Assembly (NCBI GenBank): GCA_036005125.1
Contig: DASYQV010000020.1
Location: 13,859 to 77,858 of the forward strand
Length of the DNA stretch: 64,000 bases
Direction of reading: 5' to 3'
From: DASYQV01 sp036005125
GTDB lineage: Bacteria > Acidobacteriota > Vicinamibacteria > Vicinamibacterales > UBA2999
The position numbers and the translations under genes are program-made. Below the pieces are notes generated by a model. The model had not been told where the DNA came from, searched no databases, and worked only from the letters and a program-made list of their open reading frames with translations. Numbering within the stretch: the first letter of the stretch is position 1; each line of letters begins with the position of its first letter. Shown piece after piece: positions 56,199 to 64,000 of the stretch.

Positions 56199-57380
56199 TC
56201 ATGACAGCGTGACGACCTCGCGCTGGCGGGGGCCGGTCACCGTCGCGTCCCGCTCACCGCGAAACATATTGATCTCCGACCTGACGCCGAACGTGTCGAA
56301 ATACAGCCCCGGTTCAATCGTGAAACCAGTACCCGGCAGAATGCGCCTGTCGTCGTGGGTCTCGTAATCGTCGAGATGTACGCCGTCACCGTGGACCGAC
56401 TCGCCAAGGCTGTGTCCGGTGCGGTGAAGGATGTGGTCTCCGAAGCCGGCCTCGTGAAGCACGGCTCGCGCTGCGCGGTCGACTTCCCATCCGCGCACAT
56501 CCCGGCCGCTGCGGGCCGCCTCTTCAACGAGCGTCACCGCGGTGTCCCGGGCCCGCGCAACCGCCGCAAACGCGCGCGCACACAGGTCCGGTACCTGCGA
56601 TCCGGTATAGCCGACCCACGTGATGTCAGCAAACACCGCGCCCGGCTCGGTACGCTTGCCCCAGAGGTCCAGCAGGACGATTTGATCGCTGGCGATCGGC
56701 TGTGACTGCCGGGCTGCAGGGAGGTAGTGAGGGTTGCCCGCGTTTGCGCCCACCGAGACCTGCGGTGCGGAGTCGCTGACGAGCCCCTCGTCCTCGAACC
56801 ATCCGACCATCCGTTGCTGGACGTCGTACTCCGTCGTTTGCGTACCGTCGCGAAGACACCGTGCTACCGTATCGAACGCGCGATCCTTGATCCGATAGAG
56901 CGCGTCCGACGCGGCCTGGTGCGAGGCAAGCTGAGTCGGCGTCCACGTGGCTTCGAACTGCTGCACGAGGTCGCCTGACGATCGGATCTCGACGCCGCGC
57001 GAGCGAACGGCCTCGGCGGTTCCGGCGTCGACGCGCGACAGGTACGGTATCGCGCACGACGGCGAGTACTCCATGGCCACTTGACGGGTGCCCCGCAACA
57101 GCGCGGTCAGGCCGGCGTCGAGCTGCTCGCGACCGGCGTACACGATCTTCTCGCCCGGAAGCCGGTCCAGATTATGCCGCTCGATGGCGTGGACGAGCGC
57201 ACGCGGTTCGCCCTGGGCGGGAATCAGATAGTACCAGCGCCGCGTGGCCATGTGCGCGCCGTTGGTCTGTCCCGCGAGCCGTGCAGCGATAGGGTTGGAG
57301 CCGTGGAAATCGTAAAGCAGCCAGCCGTCGAGGCCATCGACCCGGAGCGCCTTCTGGATGGCGGCCACGTCAAGCGCCAT
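56199..57380 (-). CDS. M24-family Xaa-Pro-type aminopeptidase
   Basis: This 393-aa protein has a creatinase-like N-terminal domain (about 1-150) and a pita-bread catalytic domain. Metal ligands are visible in VLLDLWGK (Asp), FADITWVG (Asp), HRTGHSLG (His), TIEPGLYF (Glu) and RSEINMF (Glu). The family hydrolyses peptides with proline at the second position or related substrates. ATG 57380 follows a -10-like TATACT by 8 nt. Dipeptidase or creatinase-like activity cannot be excluded. Confidence 0.9.
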   Translation of the reverse strand: MALDVAAIQKALRVDGLDGWLLYDFHGSNPIAARLAGQTNGAHMATRRWYYLIPAQGEPRALVHAIERHNLDRLPGEKIVYAGREQLDAGLTALLRGTRQVAMEYSPSCAIPYLSRVDAGTAEAVRSRGVEIRSSGDLVQQFEATWTPTQLASHQAASDALYRIKDRAFDTVARCLRDGTQTTEYDVQQRMVGWFEDEGLVSDSAPQVSVGANAGNPHYLPAARQSQPIASDQIVLLDLWGKRTEPGAVFADITWVGYTGSQVPDLCARAFAAVARARDTAVTLVEEAARSGRDVRGWEVDRAARAVLHEAGFGDHILHRTGHSLGESVHGDGVHLDDYETHDDRRILPGTGFTIEPGLYFDTFGVRSEINMFRGERDATVTGPRQREVVTLS

Positions 57381-57388
57381 AAGTAATC

Positions 57389-57394
57389 AGTATA
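57389..57394 (-). promoter_or_regulatory. -10-like hexamer of the M24 gene
   Basis: TATACT on the - strand ends 8 nt before ATG 57380, so the transcript would have a leader of about one base or none. The -35 region is not recognisable. Confidence 0.4.
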
Positions 57395-57525
57395 TAGACG
57401 GCATGCTGGTCCTTACGAGATTTTATGGTGTGCTGCCACGGATGACTCGCGGCCGGACGTCACGCCCTGGTACAGCCCTTGAGTGGTTGGACGGGCCGCG
57501 CCGGCGAAGTCGGCCACCACCCATA

Positions 57526-57942
57526 ATGCATGAATTCTTCGATCATACCGGGGACATCGGCGTCCGGATCCGGGCGGCGGACCCGCCGGCCCTGTTCGAA
57601 GCTGCCGCCGTGGCGATGACCGATGCCATGACCTCGGCCACGGTCGAGCCGCGACAGACCGACCAGATCGCATTGGAGGCGACCGATCTCGATCTCCTGC
57701 TGGTCGACTGGCTGAGCGAGCTGCTGTATCGGTTCGAGACCCGCGCCTTCCTCGTGGCGCGGGCGCATGTCGACCTCGCGCTCGCAGATGGATCGCACCA
57801 GCTTCGCGCCCGTATCGAAGGCGAGCCGTTCGACGCCCGGCGTCACCCGCTGAAGGTGCTCTTGAAGGCGGTTACGTATCACGCGCTCGATATCAGGCAG
57901 CACGCCGAGGGATGGACGGCGACAGTGATTTTCGACATCTGA
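57526..57942 (+). CDS. Archease
   Basis: This 138-aa protein of the archease family activates the RNA ligase RtcB by promoting guanylylation and nucleotide exchange. It has the start MHEFFDHTGDIGVRIRAADP, then LEATDLDLLLVDWLSELLY and HPLKVLLKAVTYHALDIRQ, with conserved acidic residues for Ca/metal binding. ATG 57526 is the natural family start. It is encoded 9 nt before rtcB on the same strand, which strongly supports the pair. The region 57381-57525 upstream has no clear promoter. Confidence 0.93.
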   Translation: MHEFFDHTGDIGVRIRAADPPALFEAAAVAMTDAMTSATVEPRQTDQIALEATDLDLLLVDWLSELLYRFETRAFLVARAHVDLALADGSHQLRARIEGEPFDARRHPLKVLLKAVTYHALDIRQHAEGWTATVIFDI

Positions 57943-57951
57943 GCAACGACC

Positions 57952-59409
57952 ATGGAGCTCCAGCAGATTGACGACTACCGATGGCGCATCCCGCGACACG
58001 GCGGCATGCTCGTGGACGGGATCGTGTATGCCGATGCGCTGCTGATGGAAGAGATCCGCAGCGACCCGTGCCTGCAGCAGGTCGCCAATGTGGCCCATCT
58101 TCCCGGCATCGTGTCCGCTGCTCTCGCCATGCCGGACATTCACTGGGGATACGGGTTTCCGATCGGCGGCGTCGCCGCCACCGACGCCGAGGACGGCGTC
58201 ATCTCGCCGGGCGGTGTCGGGTACGACATCAATTGCGGCGTCCGGTTGTTGCGCTCGGATCTGACGCGCGCGGAGGTCACGCCCCGCCTCAAACAGATCG
58301 TCGCGCAGATGTACAACCGCGTCCCGACCGGTGTCGGCGCGCATCGCAGCGATCTGAGGCTCACGCACCAGGACCTCCGCGGCGTCCTCGAGGATGGTGC
58401 CGGCTGGGCAATCCGGAAGGGCTTCGGCCGACAGGACGATCTCGAACGCATCGAGGAGCGGGGACGGCTGCCCGGCGCGGACCCCGGCCTCGTGTCCGAG
58501 CGCGCGTTCGAGCGTGGGCACGCTCAGCTTGGAACGCTCGGATCCGGGAACCATTTCGCCGAGCTGCAGTACGTCGCCGAGATCTATGACGAGCGGGCGG
58601 CCGCTGCCTTCGGGCTGTTCCAGGATCACGTCACGGTGATGATCCACAGCGGTTCGCGGGGCCTCGGTCACCAGGTGTGCGAGGATCATCTGCGCGTCAT
58701 GATCGGCGCCTCGCGGAAGTATGGGATCGAGCTGCCCGATCGACAATTGTGCTGCGCGCCGATTGCATCTCCCGAAGGGCGTGCGTACCTGGCCGCGATG
58801 GCCGCTGCCGCGAACTTCGCCTTCGCGAACCGGCAGGTGATGAGCCACTGGGTGCGCGAGAGCGTCGCCACGGCGCTCCAGATGTCTCCCGATCGCACCG
58901 GAATCGATATCGTCTACGATGTCTGCCACAACATCGCGAAGTTCGAGGAGTTTCCCATCGATGGCAAGGCCGGTTCGCGCCGGGCCGGCACGCGGCGCGT
59001 GTGCGTGCATCGCAAGGGATCAACGCGCGCGTATCCGCCGGGGCATCTTCACACGCCGCCGGTGTATCGGGAGGTCGGGCAACCCGTGCTCATCCCCGGC
59101 GACATGGGGCGGTACTCGTACGTCCTCGTCGGCACTCAGCGCGCGTACGAGGAGACGTTCGGATCGGCGTGCCACGGCGCGGGCCGCCGGATGAGCCGGT
59201 CGCAGGCGAAGCGGGCGGTGAAAGCCCGATCGGTGTTCGAGGATTTGGAGGCGCGCGGCGTCTACATCATGGCCGCCGGCGCAGCGACGGTTGCCGAGGA
59301 GATGCCCGAGGCGTATAAGGACGTAGCCGACGTGGTTCGGGTAGTCCACGAAGCCGGGCTGAGCCGTCGAGTCGCCCAGCTCAGGCCAATTGGCGTCATA
59401 AAGGGGTAG
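57952..59409 (+). CDS. rtcB: RNA-splicing ligase RtcB
   Basis: This 485-aa GTP-dependent ligase joins RNA ends with 2',3'-cyclic phosphate or 3'-phosphate to 5'-OH. It has the metal-binding Cys in GVGYDINCGVRLL, LGSGNHFAELQ, the HSGSRGLGHQ motif, and the guanylylated histidine region ACHGAGRRMSRSQAK. Length is the family norm. With archease it forms a repair or splicing module. In bacteria RtcB is often under RtcR control; no rtcR or rtcA is adjacent. The stop TAG directly starts a repeat element. Confidence 0.96.
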   Translation: MELQQIDDYRWRIPRHGGMLVDGIVYADALLMEEIRSDPCLQQVANVAHLPGIVSAALAMPDIHWGYGFPIGGVAATDAEDGVISPGGVGYDINCGVRLLRSDLTRAEVTPRLKQIVAQMYNRVPTGVGAHRSDLRLTHQDLRGVLEDGAGWAIRKGFGRQDDLERIEERGRLPGADPGLVSERAFERGHAQLGTLGSGNHFAELQYVAEIYDERAAAAFGLFQDHVTVMIHSGSRGLGHQVCEDHLRVMIGASRKYGIELPDRQLCCAPIASPEGRAYLAAMAAAANFAFANRQVMSHWVRESVATALQMSPDRTGIDIVYDVCHNIAKFEEFPIDGKAGSRRAGTRRVCVHRKGSTRAYPPGHLHTPPVYREVGQPVLIPGDMGRYSYVLVGTQRAYEETFGSACHGAGRRMSRSQAKRAVKARSVFEDLEARGVYIMAAGAATVAEEMPEAYKDVADVVRVVHEAGLSRRVAQLRPIGVIKG

Positions 59410-59508
59410 GCATCAGGTATCAGGCATCAGCCATCAGGGCTGTCTCAGGCATCAGCGTGCCTGGTACCTGAGACAGCCCTGATCCCTGATGCCTGATGCC
59501 TGATGCCT
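59407..59508. repeat. Tandem-palindrome element (GGCATCAGG family), copy 2
   Basis: It begins at the rtcB stop (TAGGCATCAGGTATCAGGC) and contains CAGGGCTGTCTCAGG and its complement CCTGAGACAGCCCTG, as in copy 1. It ends just before the VWFA promoter. Confidence 0.88.
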
Positions 59509-59510
59509 TC

Positions 59511-59516
59511 TATAAT
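59511..59516 (+). promoter_or_regulatory. -10 element TATAAT directly before the VWFA gene
   Basis: A perfect TATAAT ends 4 nt before ATG 59521 and 7 nt before ATG 59524. The second spacing would give a leaderless or near-leaderless mRNA. No -35 is evident, because the preceding bases belong to the repeat. Confidence 0.55.
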
Positions 59517-59520
59517 CACC

Positions 59521-61641
59521 ATGATGAAACACAGCCTTCATGTCTCAGCCGTCGTCGCGATGCTTTGTGCCGCCGCGCTGTCCGCGCAGCAGCCGGCGTC
59601 TCAGCCTCAGCAGCCCCCTTCGCAGCTGGCCGCCGAGCAGCCGCCAATTGTCCCCACTCCGCCGGTTACCTTCCGCGTCGAGGTGAACTACGTGGAGGTT
59701 GATGCCCTCGTCACCGACGCCAACGGGAATCCGGTCGGGGACCTGACGGCGAACGATTTCGAGGTGTTCGAGGACGGAAAGCCGCAGAAGATCAGCGCCT
59801 TCGCGCTCATCAACATTCCCGTGGAGAAGCAGGAGAGGCCGCTCTTCGCGTCCACGCCCATCGAGCGTGATGTGGAATCGAACACGCACGGCGACGGCCG
59901 TGTCTACCTCCTCGTGCTCGACGATCTCCACACGCACCCGCTGCGGACGCAGCTCGTACGGGCCGCGGCGCGCCGGTTCATCGAGCGGAACTTCGGCGCC
60001 AACGACATCGCCGCCGTCGTGCACACGAGCGGCCGATCCGATGCCGGTCAGGACTTCACGAGCAACCGCCGGATGCTGCTCGCGGCGGTCGACCGGTTCA
60101 TGGGCAACAGCCTGCAGTCGACGACGCTCGAGCGGCTGGGTGAGTACAACCGGCAGGCGTTCGGAGGCCTGACCCCGGACAAGGTAAACGACCCGACCGA
60201 CATGGAACGCGGGTTCCACGCCCGCAACACGGTCGACACGCTCAGGAAGCTCGCCGACTTCATGGCGGGCATCCGCGGCCGTCGCAAGGCGATGCTGTTT
60301 GTCAGTGAGGGCATCGACTACGACATCCACGACGTCTTCAACAACCGCAGCGCGAGCATGATCATCGATTCGGTGCGTGACGCCATTGGTGCCGCCACCC
60401 GCGCCAACGTCAGCATCTACGGCATCGACCCGCGCGGCCTGACCGCCCTCGGCGACGATCTCATCGAGGTTGAAAGCTTCCCGGACGATCAGAAGCTCGG
60501 AATCAACCTGAGCGGGATGCAGAACGCGCTGCGCCTGTCGCAGGACAGCCTGCGCTGGCTGTCGGATGAAACCGGAGGGTTTGCGGTTGTCAACCGGAAC
60601 GATTACGGAACGGCGTTCGATCGCATCGTGCGCGAGAACAGCGCGTATTACGTGCTGGGCTTCTATCCGACGAACGACAAGCGCGATGGCCGCTTCCGCA
60701 AGCTCGAAGTGCGGGTCAAGCGGCCGGGGTTGCGGGTCCGTTCACGCAGGGGATACCTCGCGCCGCGTGGCCGTGCCCCCGAGACGAAAACACCGCCGAA
60801 CACGTCGGTCGTGATGCGGGACGCGCTGGCCAGCCCGCTGCCGACGCGCGGCGTCCCGATGAGCGTGTTCGCCGCGCCGTTCAAAGGCACGGCGCCGAAC
60901 GCCAGCGTGGCGCTCGCGCTCGAGCTCGAAGCAGGGATCTTTCAGTACGCGGAAAAAGACGGCGCCTTTACGAACAAGCTTGAAACAGGCGTCACCGCGG
61001 TCGATGCGAAGGGCAAGGTCTTTCCGGGCGAGCGTCAGACCGTCACGCTCGCGCTCAAGCCCGATACGTTGTCCCGCGTGAAGGCGCGCGGTTTCCGCGT
61101 CCTGTCGCAGGTCGACCTCCCGCCCGGACGCTACCAGTTGCGCGTCGCCGCCGCAGAAAGCGGAGGCAAGTCGGGCAGCGTCCTGTACGACCTCGAGGTG
61201 CCGGACTTCTACAAGCCGCCAATTGCGATGAGCGGCCTCGTGCTCACGTCTGCGTCGGCGGGGCAGGCGCCGACGGTGGCGAAGAACCAGGATCCGGTGC
61301 TCGCGGCCCTGCCCGGTCCGCCAACGACCGCGCGTGAGTTCACGCGCAATGACGAGCTGGCCTTGTTCACGGAAATTTACGAGAACGCGCCGGGCGCCGC
61401 CGCGCACAAGCTCGACATCACCACCACGATGCGCGCCGAGGACGGCCGTGTGGTGCTGCAGAACCGCGAGGAGCGGGCCTCGACCGAGCTGCAGGGAGGC
61501 CGCGGGGGGTACGGCTATATGACCCGCATCCCGTTGAAGGATTACGCACCTGGACTATACGTGATTCACGTCGAAGGGCGTTCGCGAACCTCCAGCGACG
61601 AACACGGGGTAGGACGGGACGTCCAGATCCGCATCCGGTAA
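59521..61641 (+). CDS. Secreted VWFA-domain protein of the acidobacterial type
   Basis: This 706-aa exported protein has a signal peptide (about 1-24, MLCAAALSAQQ), then the segment FRVEVNYVEVDALVTDANGN and DFEVFEDGKPQKISAFAL. A von Willebrand A-like domain (about 95-320) follows with VYLLVLDDLHTHP and KAMLFVSEGIDYDIHD, and a C-terminal beta-rich region carries VRVRSRRGYLAPRG-like sequence. Proteins of this design are encoded in many copies in Acidobacteria, so the gene is a taxonomic clue. The function is unknown; adhesion or surface-complex assembly is plausible. Confidence 0.9.
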   Translation: MMKHSLHVSAVVAMLCAAALSAQQPASQPQQPPSQLAAEQPPIVPTPPVTFRVEVNYVEVDALVTDANGNPVGDLTANDFEVFEDGKPQKISAFALINIPVEKQERPLFASTPIERDVESNTHGDGRVYLLVLDDLHTHPLRTQLVRAAARRFIERNFGANDIAAVVHTSGRSDAGQDFTSNRRMLLAAVDRFMGNSLQSTTLERLGEYNRQAFGGLTPDKVNDPTDMERGFHARNTVDTLRKLADFMAGIRGRRKAMLFVSEGIDYDIHDVFNNRSASMIIDSVRDAIGAATRANVSIYGIDPRGLTALGDDLIEVESFPDDQKLGINLSGMQNALRLSQDSLRWLSDETGGFAVVNRNDYGTAFDRIVRENSAYYVLGFYPTNDKRDGRFRKLEVRVKRPGLRVRSRRGYLAPRGRAPETKTPPNTSVVMRDALASPLPTRGVPMSVFAAPFKGTAPNASVALALELEAGIFQYAEKDGAFTNKLETGVTAVDAKGKVFPGERQTVTLALKPDTLSRVKARGFRVLSQVDLPPGRYQLRVAAAESGGKSGSVLYDLEVPDFYKPPIAMSGLVLTSASAGQAPTVAKNQDPVLAALPGPPTTAREFTRNDELALFTEIYENAPGAAAHKLDITTTMRAEDGRVVLQNREERASTELQGGRGGYGYMTRIPLKDYAPGLYVIHVEGRSRTSSDEHGVGRDVQIRIR

Positions 61642-61687
61642 CGAAGCTTCGCTTCGTTCCTCAACGCGGCCGCTTTGCGGCCGCGTT
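61641..61687. terminator. Two perfect hairpins after the VWFA gene
   Basis: ACGAAGC/GCTTCGT with a TTC loop (61641-61657) and AACGCGGCCGC/GCGGCCGCGTT with a TTT loop (61663-61687) follow the stop codon. There is no U-tract, so termination is not certain. A further GGCTTCTAAAGCC hairpin follows. Confidence 0.55.
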
Positions 61688-61770
61688 AGGACGGCTTCTA
61701 AAGCCGCACATGTGCTTTGATGCGGCTTCAGAAGACGTCCCGGGCCGGTAACTTGCACGGGCTCTGAAGT

Positions 61771-62151
61771 ATGCGTGAGCCGACGGCGAGCACGACCGGT
61801 TTGTCCACACACACCGCCTGCACGCTGGCATATGTCGGGTGGTGGGTAACAGGTTTGATTTTCTGGGCGATCGAGCGTCGCGACGAGCTCGTGCGCTTCC
61901 ACGCGGCGCAGGCCACCATCGCCTTCGGCGGCCTCGCGCTGCTCATCGTCGCCTGCGCCACGCTCGGCCTGCTGATGCTGACCTTCGCGCCGGCCGCCTT
62001 CTCGATCTTCCTCGGCGCCGCCATCGTCGCCTGGACGCTGAGCGTGCTGTTGTGGGTTCTTGCTCTGTGGAAGGCGAGCCACACTGAACGATGGCGAATC
62101 CCGATCGCCGGCGGGATTGCCGATCGGCTGCTCGGTCGCGCGCGGGTCTGA
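61771..62151 (+). CDS. Small DUF4870-like membrane protein
   Basis: This 126-aa protein has about three membrane helices and the segment STHTACTLAYVGWWVTGLIF followed by ELVRFHAAQATIAFGGL. This is the layout of the DUF4870/Tic20-like family, in which a conserved FHA(A/G)Q element lies between helices 1 and 2. The role is unknown. ATG 61771 has no evident ribosome site; a GG-N10-GC motif just upstream (61742-61757) is a weak sigma-54 candidate. The stop TGA is next to a hairpin repeat. Confidence 0.75.
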   Translation: MREPTASTTGLSTHTACTLAYVGWWVTGLIFWAIERRDELVRFHAAQATIAFGGLALLIVACATLGLLMLTFAPAAFSIFLGAAIVAWTLSVLLWVLALWKASHTERWRIPIAGGIADRLLGRARV

Positions 62152-62222
62152 GTAGGCCGCATCTTTAGGTGCGGCGCAGCCGCCGGGTCTAAAGACCCGG
62201 CCTACGTGCGTCGATGCGGCCC
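62152..62222. repeat. Paired-hairpin repeat (GTAGGCC family), copy 7
   Basis: CCGCATCTTTAGGTGCGG and CCGGGTCTAAAGACCCGG lie between GTAGGCC and GGCCTAC in the reverse order to copy 1. A truncated GATGCGGCC follows. It begins at the base after the DUF4870 gene stop. Confidence 0.88.
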
Positions 62223-62234
62223 CGCGGTCACCCG

Positions 62235-62711
62235 TTACAGCTTCGGGAGCAGTGTCGTCTTGATCGTCCCGTTGGCGTGGGAGAAGTTGTAACTGTTCCG
62301 GTCCATTTTCGGGTTCACCGGCGTCCGCAGCGTCACCTCGATGACCTCACCCGGCATCATGAGTTTCTTGTACCGGAACGTGTCGCCCGTAACCGGGTCG
62401 CCCGCCTTGTCGTACCAGAACTCGTCGACTTTGAGCCCGGCGATAGGGCCGTTGGCGAGATTCTTCACCTTGATGACGGTCACGATCTCGCTCCCAGCCC
62501 GTTTGGTCACCGGCTTCAGGTAACCAAGTTCCGCCTGCCCTCGTACGGGCGGGATGAACTTCGCGGGTGCGGCAGGCTCCGTGGCCGGCGGCGGCGTTGC
62601 GGGCTTGGACTGGCCTGCTGGCGCCGGTTTCTTCTGTCCGGCGGTGGCCGCGGCGGCCACCAGCAATCCCACTCCGGCAAAAGCCAGCATCGCGGATATC
62701 TGACGGTTCAT
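62235..62711 (-). CDS. Secreted protein with an Ig-like or FxLYD-type domain
   Basis: This 158-aa protein has a signal peptide (MLAFAGVGLLVAAAATAGQ), a Lys/Pro/Ala-rich linker (about 27-50) and a beta-rich domain with VTVIKVKNLANGPIAGLKVDEFWYDKAGD and PGEVIEVTLRTPVNPKMD. This pattern resembles transport-associated FxLYD-type domains. The function is unknown. ATG 62711 has GGGAGG seven bases upstream. A TATAAT lies 44 bp before the start codon. Confidence 0.72.
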   Translation of the reverse strand: MNRQISAMLAFAGVGLLVAAAATAGQKKPAPAGQSKPATPPPATEPAAPAKFIPPVRGQAELGYLKPVTKRAGSEIVTVIKVKNLANGPIAGLKVDEFWYDKAGDPVTGDTFRYKKLMMPGEVIEVTLRTPVNPKMDRNSYNFSHANGTIKTTLLPKL

Positions 62712-62754
62712 TTTGAGACCTCCCCGACGGAACGCAATCTTACCGTCCGTGCGG

Positions 62755-62760
62755 ATTATA
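62755..62760 (-). promoter_or_regulatory. -10 element of the secreted-protein gene
   Basis: TATAAT on the - strand (62760-62755), with a moderate -35 (TGGAAC, 17 bp upstream). The leader of about 37 nt contains the GGGAGG ribosome site. Confidence 0.55.
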
Positions 62761-62765
62761 GGTGC

Positions 62766-63224
62766 TTACATCTCGCCGTTCCAGTCCTCTGGCTCCGGGG
62801 TGGCCGATCGAAAGATCTCCAGGTGCCACTTTCCGCCGCCCCAGGGCTCGATCACCTCGGTGGCGACCACGTCGACGAGGATCTCTGCAAACGTGCGACC
62901 TTCCGGATCCCCTTCGAGATGGTAGGCGGGCTCGTCCCAGCCGAAATTCGGGTAGAGCACCATCGACAGAAACAGATCGTATCCATCGTCGACGACGATG
63001 ATCTGACCGCAGGGCCGCTTGATCGTCGAGTGATAGATCAGGTACTTCTCGGCGCTGTGCGCGCGGATATAGCGCTTGAGCGCGAACTCACGTGCGACGA
63101 TCTCCTCGACCGCGATCTTCTTTTCCCAGCAGTCGCGACAGTACCGCTCCTCGCCGCGCGGCTCGGACACCTCCTTGGCGCCGCACAGCGCACACTTGGA
63201 CTTCGCCATCGATTTCCGAGGCAT
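62766..63224 (-). CDS. Zinc-ribbon protein of unknown function
   Basis: This 152-aa protein has an N-terminal zinc ribbon (CALCG...CRDCW, about 11-33). A mixed domain follows with LKRYIRAHSAEKYLIYH, IIVVDDGYDLFLSMVLYPN and GRTFAEILVDVVATEV. No known catalytic motif is recognised. ATG 63224 is chosen because TATAAT ends six bases upstream and the longer reading is repeat DNA; a start at MAKSK (63209) is also possible. It is a candidate for a new small family. Confidence 0.7.
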   Translation of the reverse strand: MPRKSMAKSKCALCGAKEVSEPRGEERYCRDCWEKKIAVEEIVAREFALKRYIRAHSAEKYLIYHSTIKRPCGQIIVVDDGYDLFLSMVLYPNFGWDEPAYHLEGDPEGRTFAEILVDVVATEVIEPWGGGKWHLEIFRSATPEPEDWNGEM

Positions 63225-63230
63225 CCCAGA

Positions 63231-63236
63231 ATTATA
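63231..63236 (-). promoter_or_regulatory. -10 element 6 nt before the zinc-ribbon gene
   Basis: A perfect TATAAT on the - strand ends 6 nt before ATG 63224. No ribosome site is present. This is the clearest leaderless-type start in the window. Confidence 0.6.
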
Positions 63237-63257
63237 TTCGCAGCCGCGGAGGTCGGT

Positions 63258-63440
63258 GGGGAACGCAGAGACGACTTGAACGCGGAGCACAAGGGGAAGG
63301 ACTTCAACGCGGAGCACACGGGGAAGGACTTCAACGCGGAGCACGCTGAGACGGATTCACACGCCGAGCACTCTGAGAACGCAGAGAATTTTCAAAAAAC
63401 TCCGCGACCTCGGCGAGCTCTGCGTTTGAATCCGTCTCGG
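63258..63440. repeat. Three 27-bp direct repeats and an inverted element
   Basis: ACTTGAACGCGGAGCAC-type units at 63274-63300, 63301-63327 and 63328-63354 are followed by a region in which GAGCACGCTGAGACGGATTC is inverted as GAATCCGTCTCGGCGTGCTC. The gap 63225-63720 contains this, the next repeat and no supported gene. Confidence 0.82.
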
Positions 63441-63543
63441 CGTGCTCCTGAACGTCCGCGTCCTCGACTGGACGGGACGTCACCCCTTCACGATGCCAAG
63501 GGTTCGCGTCCCCTGATACCCGGGAAAAATGCGCGTATTCAAG

Positions 63544-63662
63544 GAGAATCTTGTGCTCGTTATCGACCGCATAACCGTCTAGGCGCGCGAAGCGCGCAAA
63601 AAGATACTGCGCTAACCAGCCGAGAGACTCTGCCACGGTTATCATGGGCCGAGTCTCTCGGC
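63544..63662. repeat. Diverged third copy of the 136-bp structured repeat
   Basis: It shares GAGAAT..TTGT, GGCGCGCGAAGCGCGC and a terminal hairpin with the tandem pair at 6614-6885. Stems: GCGCGC/GCGCGC with a GAA loop (63583-63597), ATAACCGT/ACGGTTAT (63571-63578, 63635-63642) and CCGAGAGACTC/GAGTCTCTCGG (63620-63630, 63651-63661). The stems are kept although the sequence has changed. Confidence 0.65.
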
Positions 63663-63720
63663 GGGTTGGAGGGTACGTCGATGATGCTACACGGCGGCGG
63701 CAAGCGTTGTGAAAAACGTG

Positions 63721-64000
63721 TCAGCGCGCGACCGGCTGCTGGCGGACGGCCGGCACGTACATATTCGCCACGTACTCCTTCACCATCCGGCGCGCGCTGA
63801 AGCGCGGCAGAACGGTGCTGATCGACTGCTTGACCACCTGCAGCCACCGGCGCGGGATCCCCTGCGCATCGCGGTCGTAGAACATCGGGACCAGCTGCTG
63901 TTCGAGCAGCGAGTACAGGGCCTGCGCGTCGGCCCAGTCCTGCGCGCCCTGGTCGTTCGGATCGGCATGCCCCTCGATGAGCCAGCCGTTCTGGCCCGTG
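63721..64000 (-). CDS. glgP: Glycogen/alpha-glucan phosphorylase, C-terminal part
   Basis: This is the 3' end of a glycosyltransferase family 35 gene, read on the - strand to the TGA at 63723-63721. Visible C-terminal landmarks are TGQNGWLIEGHADPND, then DAQALYSLLEQQLVPMFYDR, GIPRRWLQVVKQSI and FSARRMVKEYVANMYVPA. These match the end of alpha-glucan phosphorylases, which release glucose 1-phosphate from glycogen or maltodextrin. The active-site lysine binding pyridoxal phosphate lies outside the window. Confidence 0.9.
   Translation of the reverse strand, partial: TGQNGWLIEGHADPNDQGAQDWADAQALYSLLEQQLVPMFYDRDAQGIPRRWLQVVKQSISTVLPRFSARRMVKEYVANMYVPAVRQQPVAR

Noticed and set aside
61742..61757. 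Possible sigma-54 promoter before the DUF4870-like gene
   Set aside because: The motif has GG-N10-GC and TTGC, but the -24 block is poor (GGGCCGG) and the context gives no support. A match of this quality is expected by chance in GC-rich DNA.
63331..63645. ORF of 104 codons on the - strand in the repeat region
   Set aside because: It is composed of repeat sequence (hairpin arms) and has no domain or ribosome site.

Overview
The window is high-GC bacterial chromosome with dense, mostly co-oriented genes, and it most likely comes from an acidobacterium. The best marker is the large secreted VWFA-type protein at 59521-61641, whose architecture is typical of the VWFA-related family that is abundant in Acidobacteria. 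The Myxococcus-like order of the type IV pilus genes and the many degenerate intergenic palindromes fit the same group. No rRNA, tRNA, prophage, insertion sequence or CRISPR array was seen.

Region 1 (1-17722, + strand) is a type IV pilus locus: the end of pilT, then pilC, pilS, pilR, two tandem pilin genes, a VKOR-DsbA fusion, an ABC transporter pair (pilH/pilI-like), a TPR protein, prepilin peptidase pilD, a second NtrB-like kinase, a pilV/pilW/pilX minor-pilin set, a small secreted coiled-coil protein and a second NtrC-like regulator. Three -24/-12 (sigma-54) promoters stand before pilA1, pilA2 and pilV. This matches the two sigma-54 activators encoded in the same locus.

Region 2 (17858-35100) is housekeeping and envelope: divergent aroB/nadB, proS, a HEAT-repeat protein, tatC/tatA, ctpA, a full-length smc, a DUF4097-type protein, an M48 peptidase, a GDPD and a PQQ-type beta-propeller protein.

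Region 3 (35196-57380, - strand) is one long co-directional run. In transcription order it holds an M24 peptidase, HtrA, MidA-like, CYTH, MurU-like, AmgK-like, a sugar isomerase, asnS, rimO, rimP, nusA, infB, ylxP, rbfA, nrnA, truB, rpsO, pnp and a cupredoxin. The rimP-to-pnp block is the conserved translation and RNA-metabolism superoperon. It starts with a sigma-70-like promoter followed at once by an intrinsic terminator, so it looks attenuated.

Region 4 (57526-64000) holds archease-rtcB (RNA ligation), the VWFA protein, small secreted or membrane proteins, a zinc-ribbon protein and the 3' end of a glycogen phosphorylase gene.

Intergenic space is unusual. Nearly every gap carries an inverted repeat built from short degenerate tandem units, in about ten sequence families. 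These often begin exactly at a gene's stop codon, and in several cases they supply it. A separate hairpin-pair family (GTAGGCC...GGCCTAC) occurs at least seven times. Several genes have a -10-like hexamer 4-8 nt before the start codon, which suggests leaderless mRNAs.
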